From: an uncultured Saprospiraceae bacterium | GTDB lineage: Bacteria > Bacteroidota > Bacteroidia > Chitinophagales > Saprospiraceae | DNA: 64,000 bases | Direction of reading: 5' to 3' | Assembly: GCA_937951615.1 (NCBI GenBank) | Contig: CALFBH010000029.1 | Location: 1-64,000, forward strand | In this document: positions 53,368 through 62,576 of the stretch, one piece after another | Position numbering within the stretch: position 1 is the stretch's first letter | How the letters are laid out: each line of letters starts with the position of its first letter | Notes under the pieces: model-generated | The model's database searches: none | Seen by the model: only the letters and a program-made list of their open reading frames with translations | Told to the model about the DNA's origin: nothing | Made by a program: the position numbers and the translations under genes

Positions 53368-53537
53368 TTAATTATTAATTTTTTAATTACGAATGACGAA
53401 TGATTTTTTGCGTTTTCATTTCCAAAAGGAAATGAAAACGCCATTAATTCATTCGTAATTATTCGATTCGTAATTCGTAATTCATTCATTCGTAATTATC
53501 CGATTCCTAATTCGTAATTCATTCATTCGTAATTAAA
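53368..53537. repeat. ATTCGTAATTCATTC repeat hairpin
   Basis: Left part (TTAATTACGAATGACGAATG) is complementary to the right part, a 53445-53535 array of ATTCATTCGTAATTA and ATTCGTAATT words. It spans the whole gap between two convergent genes. Confidence 0.8.
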
Positions 53538-56066
53538 CTATTTAGGTACGGCGGAAAAACGCCCGGAATTGCTGTTCCAAATCGCTTTATCTGCGCCATT
53601 GACTTCGCCGTCAAAATTTAAGTCTGCCTGAAAATAATCGGCAAATAGTCCATTGGCAATCTGCCAGATGGCTTTGTCTGACCCGTTAATATCATAACTG
53701 ACCATATCTGACTGATCCATATCGCCAGCCGCCATTGCCCATACGCCGCTTTCGGCTTCAGTTTGCCCAGTGGACGATAGGCTTTTATAGGAGTCTTGAC
53801 TTCGGAAATCATAAGTCAATAAGCCATTATTTAGCGAAACTGGATTGGGCGTCATCACCCCCATCTGGTTGCGGTGTTCGATGACGATGTAATAAGCATT
53901 TGCCGACAAATCGGCGGGTGCAAGGCAGTTGTCGGGCAGGAGTATGGTGCCATCGTTCAGCAATAAAGCTGCTTCTTGATGGACCTCGGTGGCTGCGTCT
54001 GTTCCTGTTCTTAGCGAGATCAAAACCCAGTCTACTGCATTTTGCGGGAGGGGCGATATGCTTTCTGTGCCGCTATGATTCCAGGGCGCGATTTGGTAGG
54101 GCTGGTTTTCGGGTAGCAGACCAGCATTATTGAGCTGGGTAGTTAATTCACCATTGGCGTAAGCCCCTTCCAAAAAGACCTGAACATCTAAGACACATTC
54201 TGGCGCAGGCGGGCGGATATATTCGATAAAACCAGGGCAGAATATTTTTTCCACCGTAAAATTATAACCCGATGCACAAAAATCCGGGTCAATTCTCACG
54301 CTCTCTCCGTAAGTGGTCGGGGAGTTGGTATTGAGTGTGTCTGAATTGACGATGACATAATCAATATTCAGGTTATAATCTACTACGCCGGCTTCATAAT
54401 AATGGTTGGACAAATAGACCCGCAACTCGTCAATATTGCCAAAATAATTGAACGGATAGTCGTGCCAGTCCTTTGTCACTATCCAGTCGAAGACATATTG
54501 TTCATTGATTTTTAGCTTCATCAACTCCTGTCCTGCATCGCCTTTTGCACGAATAATGACTTGATTGACGATGCCTGTCGGACTACAAGCTGTGATGACA
54601 TTATTTGATTTTATAATGTTGTCGATTATGCCTTCATTGGGCATATTAGTCAGCATAAACTGAAGGGGACCACGTGTAGAATATTCTCCCCAGATGAAGT
54701 GATTGAAAGCAGTGTCATTACTGTGATAAGTGTTGTTTTGAAAAACATTATTCATCTCTCCCGAACAATCTGAGGGTCTGTACAAGCCAGAAATACCAGA
54801 TACATTTTCGTAAGTAATATCATTTTCATAGACTTGATTATCATTGGAATAATAAGGAACGGGAGGACTTACACTATTGTCTTGTCTGCCATCGCACAGC
54901 ACAATAATACCATTGTCTGCAACGGCTGCATTGGATACGCAGACATTATTATATACTTTGACATTGCTGGAATTGGAAATAAAAATATTGCTGCCATAAG
55001 CATTGCCGAGTCCAGTATAGTTTTGATTATTATAACGAACAGTGTTGCAGTAAATGTCGGCGGCATAACTGATTTCATGAAAAATGCCGGGTCCGTCATT
55101 ATATTCTACCCAATTGCCGGATATATTTGAACTATCATTTTTAATGTCCGTCCACAAGCCTGGACCTCCATTATGGTGGACATAATTATTGCGCAAAACC
55201 AGACTGTCCGTATAGGAAAATTTGGTGCCGCCTCCTTCGTTTTTCCAGTTATAATTAGCATACAGATTATAAGAAATTTCATTGTCTTCGACAATACAGC
55301 CAATTGGAATGACACCATTATTATTCCTCGTTCCTCGAATACCAATTTGCCCATTATCGTGGATATAATTGTTTTGAATGAAACTCCTTCCACTAAAAGA
55401 CAGCCCTGCGCCATGATTCAGCCGCAGTTCACAATTGCGAACAGTCCAGCTGATCGCTTCTCCAAATCTGCCGATGGCTCCGCGCTGGGTGGTGCTGGCA
55501 TATTTTTCAATAATCAGATTTTCAATCAAGACGCCCGTAGCCGTTTCGCTCATAAAAGCCCAGCTTTTTACACCTATTTCTATGCTCAGTCCCGTTGGGT
55601 CAAAAGCGATATAAACTGCATCGTTGGGCTGGTCGAAAAACCATTCATTATTGCCAAGCCCGCTATTGGAATCTTTGTGTACCAATGGCTCATTATTTAC
55701 AAATAAATCTTCAGGAAAATGACATCTCGGAAAGCCGGGCAAACACCAGCCAGACTGGTATTGTGCGCCTTGCTGATTTTGTCCGTAATGTACCCAGAGG
55801 TTGTTGCCGAGGGATTGCCAATTGTCCAAAATTCGACTGCCATTCAGCACCGCCCTTTCTTCGCCTATAAACTTGTCATTGTCTTTTGGACGTACAGATT
55901 GGAGTCGGTGAACGCCCGTCTTGACGAGGTAAGTGGTGCCAGCAGGATTGGCATTTACAATGTTTTGAAAATTGTCCCCGACATTCAGTTCTACGATTTG
56001 TGCAGGTAAGATAAGCGGAAACAGCAGTGCAATAACAAGCAGATAGATGTAATGATTCTTTTGCAT
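53538..56066 (-). CDS. Secreted right-handed beta-helix protein with dockerin-like C-terminus
   Basis: 842 residues. Signal peptide YLLVIALLFPLILPAQ. Residues about 90-480 have right-handed beta-helix repeats: VLIENLIIEKYAST, SFIQNNYIHDNGQIGI, NNYVHHNGGPGLWTDI, as in polysaccharide lyases and other carbohydrate-active proteins. A beta-sandwich region follows. The last 90 residues carry two EF-hand-like loops (DMDQSDMVSYDIN and DLNFDGEVNGADK), a dockerin-like ending seen in Saprospiria secreted proteins, with no classic T9SS tail. Substrate unknown; no catalytic residues were identified. Confidence 0.85.
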   Translation of the reverse strand: MQKNHYIYLLVIALLFPLILPAQIVELNVGDNFQNIVNANPAGTTYLVKTGVHRLQSVRPKDNDKFIGEERAVLNGSRILDNWQSLGNNLWVHYGQNQQGAQYQSGWCLPGFPRCHFPEDLFVNNEPLVHKDSNSGLGNNEWFFDQPNDAVYIAFDPTGLSIEIGVKSWAFMSETATGVLIENLIIEKYASTTQRGAIGRFGEAISWTVRNCELRLNHGAGLSFSGRSFIQNNYIHDNGQIGIRGTRNNNGVIPIGCIVEDNEISYNLYANYNWKNEGGGTKFSYTDSLVLRNNYVHHNGGPGLWTDIKNDSSNISGNWVEYNDGPGIFHEISYAADIYCNTVRYNNQNYTGLGNAYGSNIFISNSSNVKVYNNVCVSNAAVADNGIIVLCDGRQDNSVSPPVPYYSNDNQVYENDITYENVSGISGLYRPSDCSGEMNNVFQNNTYHSNDTAFNHFIWGEYSTRGPLQFMLTNMPNEGIIDNIIKSNNVITACSPTGIVNQVIIRAKGDAGQELMKLKINEQYVFDWIVTKDWHDYPFNYFGNIDELRVYLSNHYYEAGVVDYNLNIDYVIVNSDTLNTNSPTTYGESVRIDPDFCASGYNFTVEKIFCPGFIEYIRPPAPECVLDVQVFLEGAYANGELTTQLNNAGLLPENQPYQIAPWNHSGTESISPLPQNAVDWVLISLRTGTDAATEVHQEAALLLNDGTILLPDNCLAPADLSANAYYIVIEHRNQMGVMTPNPVSLNNGLLTYDFRSQDSYKSLSSTGQTEAESGVWAMAAGDMDQSDMVSYDINGSDKAIWQIANGLFADYFQADLNFDGEVNGADKAIWNSNSGRFSAVPK

Positions 56067-56170
56067 ATTCGTGTTTTGTATTAGAACGTGAGATGTCTTT
56101 TCTACAGTTCTATCGGAATAGCATGCATCTGGTTATCACATTTTTATACATTTTTTTGCAAAAGTTAGAA

Positions 56171-56200
56171 TAAAAAAAGCCGTTCCACTGCTGGAACGGC
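56171..56200 (-). terminator. Strong terminator of the sigma-factor operon
   Basis: GCCGTTCCA and TGGAACGGC form a perfect 9-base stem around CTGC. Read on the minus strand, a run of seven T follows. It lies about 110 bases past the 56308-57462 stop. Confidence 0.92.
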
Positions 56201-56307
56201 CCGGTTGGCTTTGTGTAAAGCACCTCTCTTTATTTTTTTCTTGTTCCCTGAAATCACAGCATCAATCATTCATATTTTCATTGAAACTGTTACTGCAACT
56301 GATATTG

Positions 56308-57462
56308 CTACTGTCTCACCGTAAGATTGCCATAACTTAGTTCTGCCTTGATGTGATTGCCGCAGGACGGGTCGCCGACATGTCCGCTTGCTTTTTTCCA
56401 GGAGCCATCTTTTTCATAATGGACATTTCCGTCAGGGAAGTTCAGGTCGGCATAACTGCCCTCTGCATCTACAGTAAACGAAGTTCCCGAACCTAAGGAG
56501 ATACTAAAATCGTGGTAACGCCCATCAATTTCCAGGTGTCCGAAATTGGAGTCGAGTTGTTTGATTTTGGTATTGCCATAAGTCATTTCCATTTCGCCTC
56601 TGCCCGTCATCTGCTCAATTCGGTAATCGCTGTACTTGCTGTCAATTTCTATATTGCCTACTTTTTGAATAACAAAATTATCGTATTTACTTTCGGATTC
56701 GAGATCCAGAATGTTGCCAAAATCGTATTCTCCGTATTTAGAATCCATATTTATATTTCCGGCATATTCGGTACAGATGTTGGAATATTTACTTTCCAGA
56801 TTGAGATCGGCTAATCGCTCGGCACAGAATTTTCCATAACTGACCTCTATATCCGACTTGCCGAGTACCTCTTCTATATTGCCATTGCCATAGCCAATAT
56901 ACAAGTCAAGATTTTTGCCGATTTTTCCGCCTTTTATATTGCCATATTTTACGAGAAATTTTGCTTCATTGTCCAGTGTTGGGAAATTGATATTGCCGTA
57001 TTTATTTTCCATGTCCACTGGATTTCGGGCGGGTAGGTTGATGACATAATCCACTTGCAATTTATTGCTGTTCCAAGAATTTCCATCATCCCAACCCCAA
57101 GAACCGGGATCGAACAGACTCCATCGTTTAGATTTTTTTTCACCAAAAATAGTTTGAGCTTTTACAGCGTGTTGGTCTTCTGAAAATTCAATCGTTACTC
57201 TGTCCAGTTGCTCTTGTGCTTCGCTTTCGCTACGCGCTTCTACTTTGACAGTAATTTCATAGCTGACCTCGTTTTTATCCCAAGTATAAATGTGGATATT
57301 CCCATATTTATTTGCTGCCTGAATCCAGGTGTCGGCATCAACAGAGAAGCTTTTTTTGATTTCTTTGGTGTATTCCGTCCGCGTAAATGCTTCTACGCTA
57401 ATGACCATGCCAAAGAGTAGGCAGACTGCTATTATGCGTTTTGCTATATTATTCATTTTCAA
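56308..57462 (-). CDS. Secreted DUF4097-like beta-solenoid protein
   Basis: 384 residues. Signal peptide IAVCLLFGMVISVEA. After KSFSVDADTWIQAANKYGNI, most of the chain is a short-period beta-solenoid: repeated KYGNINFPT, KYGNIKGGKI, SKYGEYDFG, SKYDNFVIQ, SKYSDYRIE, in line with DUF4097-type putative adhesins. Envelope-associated, probably periplasmic. Last gene of an ECF operon (58276, 57629, then this), so it is likely the regulated or sensing partner of the sigma/anti-sigma pair. The segment before the gene (57472-57581) is a GTCGATAG hairpin. Confidence 0.85.
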   Translation of the reverse strand: MKMNNIAKRIIAVCLLFGMVISVEAFTRTEYTKEIKKSFSVDADTWIQAANKYGNIHIYTWDKNEVSYEITVKVEARSESEAQEQLDRVTIEFSEDQHAVKAQTIFGEKKSKRWSLFDPGSWGWDDGNSWNSNKLQVDYVINLPARNPVDMENKYGNINFPTLDNEAKFLVKYGNIKGGKIGKNLDLYIGYGNGNIEEVLGKSDIEVSYGKFCAERLADLNLESKYSNICTEYAGNINMDSKYGEYDFGNILDLESESKYDNFVIQKVGNIEIDSKYSDYRIEQMTGRGEMEMTYGNTKIKQLDSNFGHLEIDGRYHDFSISLGSGTSFTVDAEGSYADLNFPDGNVHYEKDGSWKKASGHVGDPSCGNHIKAELSYGNLTVRQ

Positions 57463-57471
57463 TAAAATTTT

Positions 57472-57581
57472 TGTCGATAGTCCGCAGTCGATAGTCGATG
57501 GTTATTTACGTATTTTGCTCCGCAAAATATATAATACATTACTGCTTTTTCTATCGACCATGGACTATCGACCATCGACCT
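57472..57581. repeat. GTCGATAGTCC hairpin
   Basis: GTCGATAGTCCGCAGTCGAT (57473) pairs with CTATCGACCATGGACTATCG and ACCATCGACC (57550-57579). It lies between two genes of the ECF operon. Confidence 0.8.
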
Positions 57582-57628
57582 GTGCTGTGTAACAGTTGCC
57601 CATTAAAATAGCTGGTATTTGGACTCTT

Positions 57629-58174
57629 TTATAATGATCGCCCATTCGGGGCATTTGCATCTATTCTGTTGAGTACTCGTTCGAGAATATTTATTTTTGT
57701 TCTGTAATTTTCAATCATGGCGTGTATGACTTGCTCATCATTTTGGGTGCGCCCCAGTTCTTTTTTCAGTTCTTCAAATTCTTTTTCCAGGTCTTTAATA
57801 TCGTTCAGTACATTGGTATCCACGCCTTTTGCTTCCAGTTGTTTCAGGTTATAGTTCACTTGCTGACTGTAAAAATACTCTACTTCTGCGTATTCTCCCG
57901 AAATATCGCTGAGAGAATTTGCCACATTATTGTCTGGACGGGCGATATAAGTCCCCAGTAAAACACCGAGTCCCAACAAGACCACAACGGCTGCAGCCAT
58001 ACGCATCACGGCACGTAGGCGAATACGTCTGTTTCGCAAAAGCGAAGGGTTCAAACCCTCCGAAGCTGTTTTTTCCTTTTCGGGCAATTCTGCTTCAATG
58101 GCTGCCCAGCTTCCAGTCGGTGGACTTTCCGTGTCAAATGCTGCTCTGTTTTCCTGTATAAATTGTTCTAACAT
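57629..58174 (-). CDS. Anti-sigma-factor-like membrane protein with in-frame repeat insertion
   Basis: 181 residues. A short cytoplasmic N-terminus (about 1-55) is followed by one transmembrane helix (AVMRMAAAVVVLLGLGVLLG) and a periplasmic coiled-coil C-terminus (NYLKQLEAKG-like NYNLKQLEAKGVDTN, EKEFEELKKELGRTQ). It sits 101 bases after the ECF sigma gene in one operon and is the likely anti-sigma factor. The segment ASEGLNPSLLRNRRIR is encoded by a PAL-B hairpin inserted in frame, so the linker before the helix is partly repeat-derived. Confidence 0.8.
   Translation of the reverse strand: MLEQFIQENRAAFDTESPPTGSWAAIEAELPEKEKTASEGLNPSLLRNRRIRLRAVMRMAAAVVVLLGLGVLLGTYIARPDNNVANSLSDISGEYAEVEYFYSQQVNYNLKQLEAKGVDTNVLNDIKDLEKEFEELKKELGRTQNDEQVIHAMIENYRTKINILERVLNRIDANAPNGRSL
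58031..58062. repeat. PAL-B hairpin, copy 4, inside a gene
   Basis: TTCGCAAAAGCGAAGGGTTC and AAACCCTCCGAAGC, a related tip (AGGGTTCAAACCCT), within the anti-sigma-like gene. Confidence 0.75.
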
Positions 58175-58177
58175 CTC

Positions 58178-58275
58178 TGAGTTATTGAGTTGATTGAGTT
58201 GATTGGGTGTATTGAGTTGTTGAGTTAATTGGGTGTACGACTTAATACACTTAATAACTCAATTATCTCAATAAC
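58178..58275. repeat. TTGAGTTGATTG repeat hairpin
   Basis: The left arm (TTGAGTTGATTGAGTTGATT, and TTGAGTTGTTGAGTTAATTG) pairs with TAATAACTCAATTATCTCAA. It lies between the sigma and anti-sigma-like genes. Confidence 0.75.
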
Positions 58276-58812
58276 TTAATCACTCAAAATACTTCGTAAT
58301 TTTTTCTTTGCTCTGTTAAATTGTGATTTTGAGGTCGAGACACTGATCTCCAGTATTTCTGCTATTTCTGCATGGTCATAACCTTCAAATAAATATAAAG
58401 TGAAGACGACTCGATAACCGTCGGGCAATTGTTGTACAGCTTCTTTTATCTGTCCTACATTCCATTTGCCGTAAGGCTCCTGCTCTTCTTTCGTTTCTGT
58501 GACTGGCTGATGTTTGCTTTCTAGCGACACCAGTTCCAGTCGGCGTTTTTTAAGGTGATTGATACAATTATTGATGACAATCCGCTTTATCCACGCACCA
58601 ACGGAGGATTTGTATTCAAAGTAATGCAGTTTGGTAAAGACATCCACAAAAGAATTTTGCAGGAGGTCTTCGGCCTCTTCCGCGTCGTTGAGCATACGCA
58701 GGCAGATGTTGTACATCGCTTTCGAGTACAAATTATAAAGACTGAATTGCGCCGTCCTGTCCTGACGCTTACAGGCTTCTACGATTTCCTTATGCGTATC
58801 GCTATAGTTCAA
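58276..58812 (-). CDS. ECF RNA polymerase sigma factor
   Basis: 178 residues of the sigma-70 ECF class. Region 2 includes KAMYNICLRMLNDAEEAEDL and FVDVFTKLHYFEYKSSVGAW, then INNCINHLKKRR. Region 4 includes LPDGYRVVFTLYLFEGYDHA, EIAEILEISVSTSKSQFNRA and KKKLRSIL. It lacks the N-terminal regions of housekeeping sigma factors. First gene of the operon, followed by the anti-sigma-like and solenoid genes. Upstream is PAL-D copy 2, whose left arm on this strand contains TATTTTTG, a -7-like box. Confidence 0.95.
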   Translation of the reverse strand: MNYSDTHKEIVEACKRQDRTAQFSLYNLYSKAMYNICLRMLNDAEEAEDLLQNSFVDVFTKLHYFEYKSSVGAWIKRIVINNCINHLKKRRLELVSLESKHQPVTETKEEQEPYGKWNVGQIKEAVQQLPDGYRVVFTLYLFEGYDHAEIAEILEISVSTSKSQFNRAKKKLRSILSD

Positions 58813-58828
58813 TATTGGTGCTGGTAAA

Positions 58829-58989
58829 GGAATGGCGCAAAAATAATTTTACATTTTGACTTGCTCTTTTTCCCTTTTTCTTCGTTGCAAAAAGCCTTAT
58901 GTAGCTTAGGCTATATGCGGTTTTCGCGCCTTGAAAAAGAAAAAAATAGCTTCGTCAAAGAAAGCAAACTTATTTTTGCATCATTCCAA
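58829..58989. repeat. PAL-D hairpin element, copy 2
   Basis: Outer arms GGAATGGCGCAAAAATAA and TTATTTTTGCATCATTCC pair, with further partly matched arm sequence. The loop CTTCGTTGC, GTAGC, AGGCTATATGCGG, CGCGCCTTG resembles the PAL-D loop at 21974 although the arms do not. The rest of the gap to 59151 holds no gene. Confidence 0.8.
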
Positions 58990-59151
58990 AGAGAGTGTGC
59001 TTTTTAAAAAAAACCAAAAAAAGGAAAAAACAAATTCCAAAGTAAATTGGTCGCTGAAATTGTCGAAAACGACTGCTTTATTATTCCAAATTTACGATAA
59101 AAGACAGATGTTGTTTATAAGGGTTGCATAGTTTTGATGGAAATTGAAATT

Positions 59152-62100
59152 TTAGTCATCCATTCCTTCCACCACTTCCCCGCGCATACTATCCACCGTG
59201 AGGTGGTCATTGGTGAAATTGCACCACTTACATTCCTTTTTGCCACAGCCCTCGAAAAAATCGTGTGCTTGTACGCTGGTATAAACATCGCGAATTTGCT
59301 GCCGCACAATTTCTACTTCATCAGGAGACAATTTGAAATGTACTTTTTTAAACTCGTTCTTTTTCTTGTCGGGCGTGGTATAATCAATCTCACCTGAATG
59401 GACTTCGTATTGGTTATTGCGATAATTTTCCAGCAAAATTTTATAAAAGATAATTTGTCGCCAATAATCCCCACCAATTGGATATCTATCCGTCGGGCGA
59501 CTGGTTTTTGCTGGTCTTGGGACACCTGTTTTATAATCGACTATATGGGCTATATTATTAGCGTGAAGCTCCAGTTTATCCACAATTCCACTCAACGGAA
59601 CACCGTCCATTTCTACATTACGAATGGGCGTTTCCAGCTCGACTGACTTATGCCAGTTGGCAATCCGGGCAGCATAGTATTGCGGCAAATGTAATTGTCC
59701 TTTCGCCAGGCGGCGTTGATATTGCTGCGCTGTAAAATAGATACGCTGACGCTGCATTTCCCGTTCAAAATCACGGACAAACTGTTCGACGGTTGGAAAG
59801 GCTTTTGTCTTGGAGGTTTTCATGCGAATAAACAGCCGTTCCAATGCATAATGTATCGCGCTGCCATAAGCCGCAGCTTCGCTGGAGGTCGTGGGAACTT
59901 TTAAAACATATTGAAAATAAAAACTCAATGGACAGTCCAAAAACGTACACAGGCTAGACGCGCTTATCGCAAAGCCTTCCAGCATGACGTTGAGTTCTTC
60001 TTTGGTAAATGGTTGTTCCAAAACGGGCTTTTCCTGCTCGGTCAGCATCACCAGTTGTGCGCGATGGATGGCGAGGGAGGCAGGCTGCGGTTCGCTGAGT
60101 TCGAGCTGGCTGTGTTCCAGTAGTTCATCTACAAAACGGGCTGCCTGACGCGGCTTGCCTTCCAGCGTGTGCTTGCTGAAAGAAATATGCAAATGCCGCT
60201 TCGCTCGTGTCATCGCCACATAAAATAATCGACGTGCAGCTTCCATGCTGTCCTGCTCGCCAGAGGTGATGGTGAGGTTGGGCGGCAAGGAAAAACGATA
60301 GCGACCATGCGAAGTCGATGGCTCCCAGTCCTGGGTGCAATCCAGCATAAAGACATAGCCAAATTCCAATCCTTTTGAACTGTGTGCAGTGACCAGATTA
60401 ACGCCACCACTTTCTGTTCCTATTGATTTTATTAAACCTAGTGGAATCCTATTATCTTTCATGCGATGGATGAGTTCCAGCAGCATTTTGATGTTCAGTT
60501 TCGGATTTTTGACGGCTTCTAAGCGGACAAAATCGAAGAGTGTAAAGACCAGTTTAACTTTCCAGGGCTGCTCTTCGCCCGTGGTCATGTATTGCAATAA
60601 ACCGCTGTGATTGACCAGTCGTTCCAGCAATTGCGGCAAAGACAAATTGATATAATCTGACAATAATTGCTGAATCAGTTTTGACAATTTGAACAAAGGC
60701 TTTTCATCGTGCAAACGCAGGGCGCGAAGCCGTTTTTCATCATCCAGTACTTCCCGCCATTTCAGGTATTCCTCCTCCGCATCGCGACGGCGTTTTTCGC
60801 TTCGGTCATTCGCCATAAAGGAAGCCACAGAAGCAATATCCCGCACATCTATACCCAAAAACTCGACGTGTAGCAATTCGTATAAGAGGCTTTCGCCCGA
60901 ATGAGGCGTGTCAAATTCCTTTTGTATATAGGACAGAAAAGTCAGCACATTTTTGATCAATGGCTGTTCCAAAATATCGACGCTGCGGCGGGTGTGATAT
61001 GGCACACCTTCGTTTTCCAACAATCGGGTAATATGTGCAGCTTGTCGGTGTTTATAATAAATGATGGCAATTTCGCCGGGTGCTGTTCCTTTTTTTATTA
61101 ATGCTTGAATCTGTGCAACAACATCGGCTGTTTCGTGGAGTTGGTTGCGATATTGAGCAACAAGGGGGCGGAGTTTGAGTTTGGAAACCTCTTTATTGGC
61201 AGCAGTTAGTTCTTTGTTTAATTTAACCGTTTTGAGTTGCTTGAGCAGTCGGAGTTCATTGAGGTCTATGACTGCTTTCGCAGCATCGAGAATATTTTGT
61301 GAAGACCGATAATTTTCTGTCAACACGACCAGTTCGATAAAATTTTCATAGCGTTCATGGAAGTCTAAAATATTTTTGACCCTCGCGCCCTGAAATTCAT
61401 AAATGGACTGGTCATCATCGCCTACGACAAAGACATTGGGTTTTTCCCAATAGTCGATTAATTGGCCCAATAACTGGTTTTGTGCGCCATTGGTGTCCTG
61501 AAATTCATCGACTAGCACATAGAGATATTGTTCCTGATATCGACGCAGCAAATCCTGATTTTCCTTGAAGGCTTTTAAGACCCAAAGAATCATATCTGCA
61601 AAATCGTAGCGCTTGCGCTCGTGCATTTTTTGCTCATATACCCGAAATAATTTGGCCGCAGTATAAAGGCGTTCCATCTTCTCTTTTTCTGTCTTTACTT
61701 TTCCTGGATTCAGGTCGCCTTTTTGATATTCTTTATATTTTCTTTTATAAATAAAATCCTCATTTTCGTGCAAACTTGCTAAATGTGCATCTATGTGCTG
61801 CTTAATCTGCTCGACTGTCCAGCCTTCCGATTTCATGCTGTCAAAAAGCGTTTCCAGATGTCCTTCATAATAAAAGCCTTCGCCCTGCAAGGGTTTCAAT
61901 GGATTGCTCGGTGGCAAATCTTCCAGAATACTTTGAATGAGTTCAATCCGTTCCAGTCGGGAAATGGACTCCAAATCCCGCAGTCCAAAATAGGACAGAT
62001 TGCTTTGAATGACATTATTACAAAAAGCATGAAAGGTATAAATATGCAGCTTATGACTTTCCGGCCCGATGAATTGTAGCAGGCGGTCGCGCATGGCGTG

Positions 62101-62340
62101 TGTGGCGGCGTCGGTATAAGTGAGGCAAAGGATATTATGTGACTGCGTATCTGTATTCCGCAGAATCTCCCCGATGCGTGCGCTGAGGATGTGGGTCTTA
62201 CCCGTTCCGGGTCCGGCTACGACGAGTACTGGCCCGTCGAGCGTCTCTACTGCCTGGCGTTGTGCCGGGTTGAGTCGTTCCAGTTCTTCGAGGAAACGAG
62301 TTTCGTAGTCTTGCTTTGTTGCTGTTTTTTTTTTGCTCAA
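59152..62340 (-). CDS. UvrD-like helicase fused to a PD-(D/E)XK nuclease
   Basis: 1062 residues. SF1A helicase core (about 20-640): Walker A VAGPGTGKTHILSARIGEIL (42-61), Walker B VLVDEFQDTN, motif III DDDQSIYEFQGA, motif IV-type VVLTENYRSS, motif V VTAHSSKGLEF, and VI FYVAMTRAKRHLHIS. The C-terminal part (about 790-1040) has GSAIHYALERLF and HIVDYKTGVPR, an AddB/RecB-type nuclease with the Asp and Lys. Cys pairs SLCTFLDCPLSF and GCGKKECKWCNF could hold a 4Fe-4S cluster as in AddB. Probably double-strand break processing or repair. Single gene, next to a PAL-C repeat. Confidence 0.93.
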   Translation of the reverse strand: MSKKKTATKQDYETRFLEELERLNPAQRQAVETLDGPVLVVAGPGTGKTHILSARIGEILRNTDTQSHNILCLTYTDAATHAMRDRLLQFIGPESHKLHIYTFHAFCNNVIQSNLSYFGLRDLESISRLERIELIQSILEDLPPSNPLKPLQGEGFYYEGHLETLFDSMKSEGWTVEQIKQHIDAHLASLHENEDFIYKRKYKEYQKGDLNPGKVKTEKEKMERLYTAAKLFRVYEQKMHERKRYDFADMILWVLKAFKENQDLLRRYQEQYLYVLVDEFQDTNGAQNQLLGQLIDYWEKPNVFVVGDDDQSIYEFQGARVKNILDFHERYENFIELVVLTENYRSSQNILDAAKAVIDLNELRLLKQLKTVKLNKELTAANKEVSKLKLRPLVAQYRNQLHETADVVAQIQALIKKGTAPGEIAIIYYKHRQAAHITRLLENEGVPYHTRRSVDILEQPLIKNVLTFLSYIQKEFDTPHSGESLLYELLHVEFLGIDVRDIASVASFMANDRSEKRRRDAEEEYLKWREVLDDEKRLRALRLHDEKPLFKLSKLIQQLLSDYINLSLPQLLERLVNHSGLLQYMTTGEEQPWKVKLVFTLFDFVRLEAVKNPKLNIKMLLELIHRMKDNRIPLGLIKSIGTESGGVNLVTAHSSKGLEFGYVFMLDCTQDWEPSTSHGRYRFSLPPNLTITSGEQDSMEAARRLFYVAMTRAKRHLHISFSKHTLEGKPRQAARFVDELLEHSQLELSEPQPASLAIHRAQLVMLTEQEKPVLEQPFTKEELNVMLEGFAISASSLCTFLDCPLSFYFQYVLKVPTTSSEAAAYGSAIHYALERLFIRMKTSKTKAFPTVEQFVRDFEREMQRQRIYFTAQQYQRRLAKGQLHLPQYYAARIANWHKSVELETPIRNVEMDGVPLSGIVDKLELHANNIAHIVDYKTGVPRPAKTSRPTDRYPIGGDYWRQIIFYKILLENYRNNQYEVHSGEIDYTTPDKKKNEFKKVHFKLSPDEVEIVRQQIRDVYTSVQAHDFFEGCGKKECKWCNFTNDHLTVDSMRGEVVEGMDD

Positions 62341-62400
62341 GTTGTGGCATCATTTTTATAACCAAAACCTACAGACAATTGACAAACTGACTGGAAACAC

Positions 62401-62543
62401 CGTACTGACGACTTTAGCCGTCAAGTCATTAGTCCTTCCTACCTGCTACTGCAGTTTATTTCGTCAAATGTGCATTGGAGATTCGGTTTTCTTCTGAAAA
62501 CTGTACTACGTTCACCCTTGCGACGGCTAAAGTCGTCGGTACG
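62401..62543. repeat. PAL-C hairpin element, copy 2
   Basis: CGTACTGACGACTTTAGCCG (62401) and CGGCTAAAGTCGTCGGTACG (ending 62543) are inverted with the same ends as copy 1 at 34668-34796. The interiors are unrelated. It fills most of the gap between the helicase and kinase genes. Confidence 0.92.
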
Positions 62544-62576
62544 GGTAAGGTAAGATAGAACAATGTGCTGGAAAAA

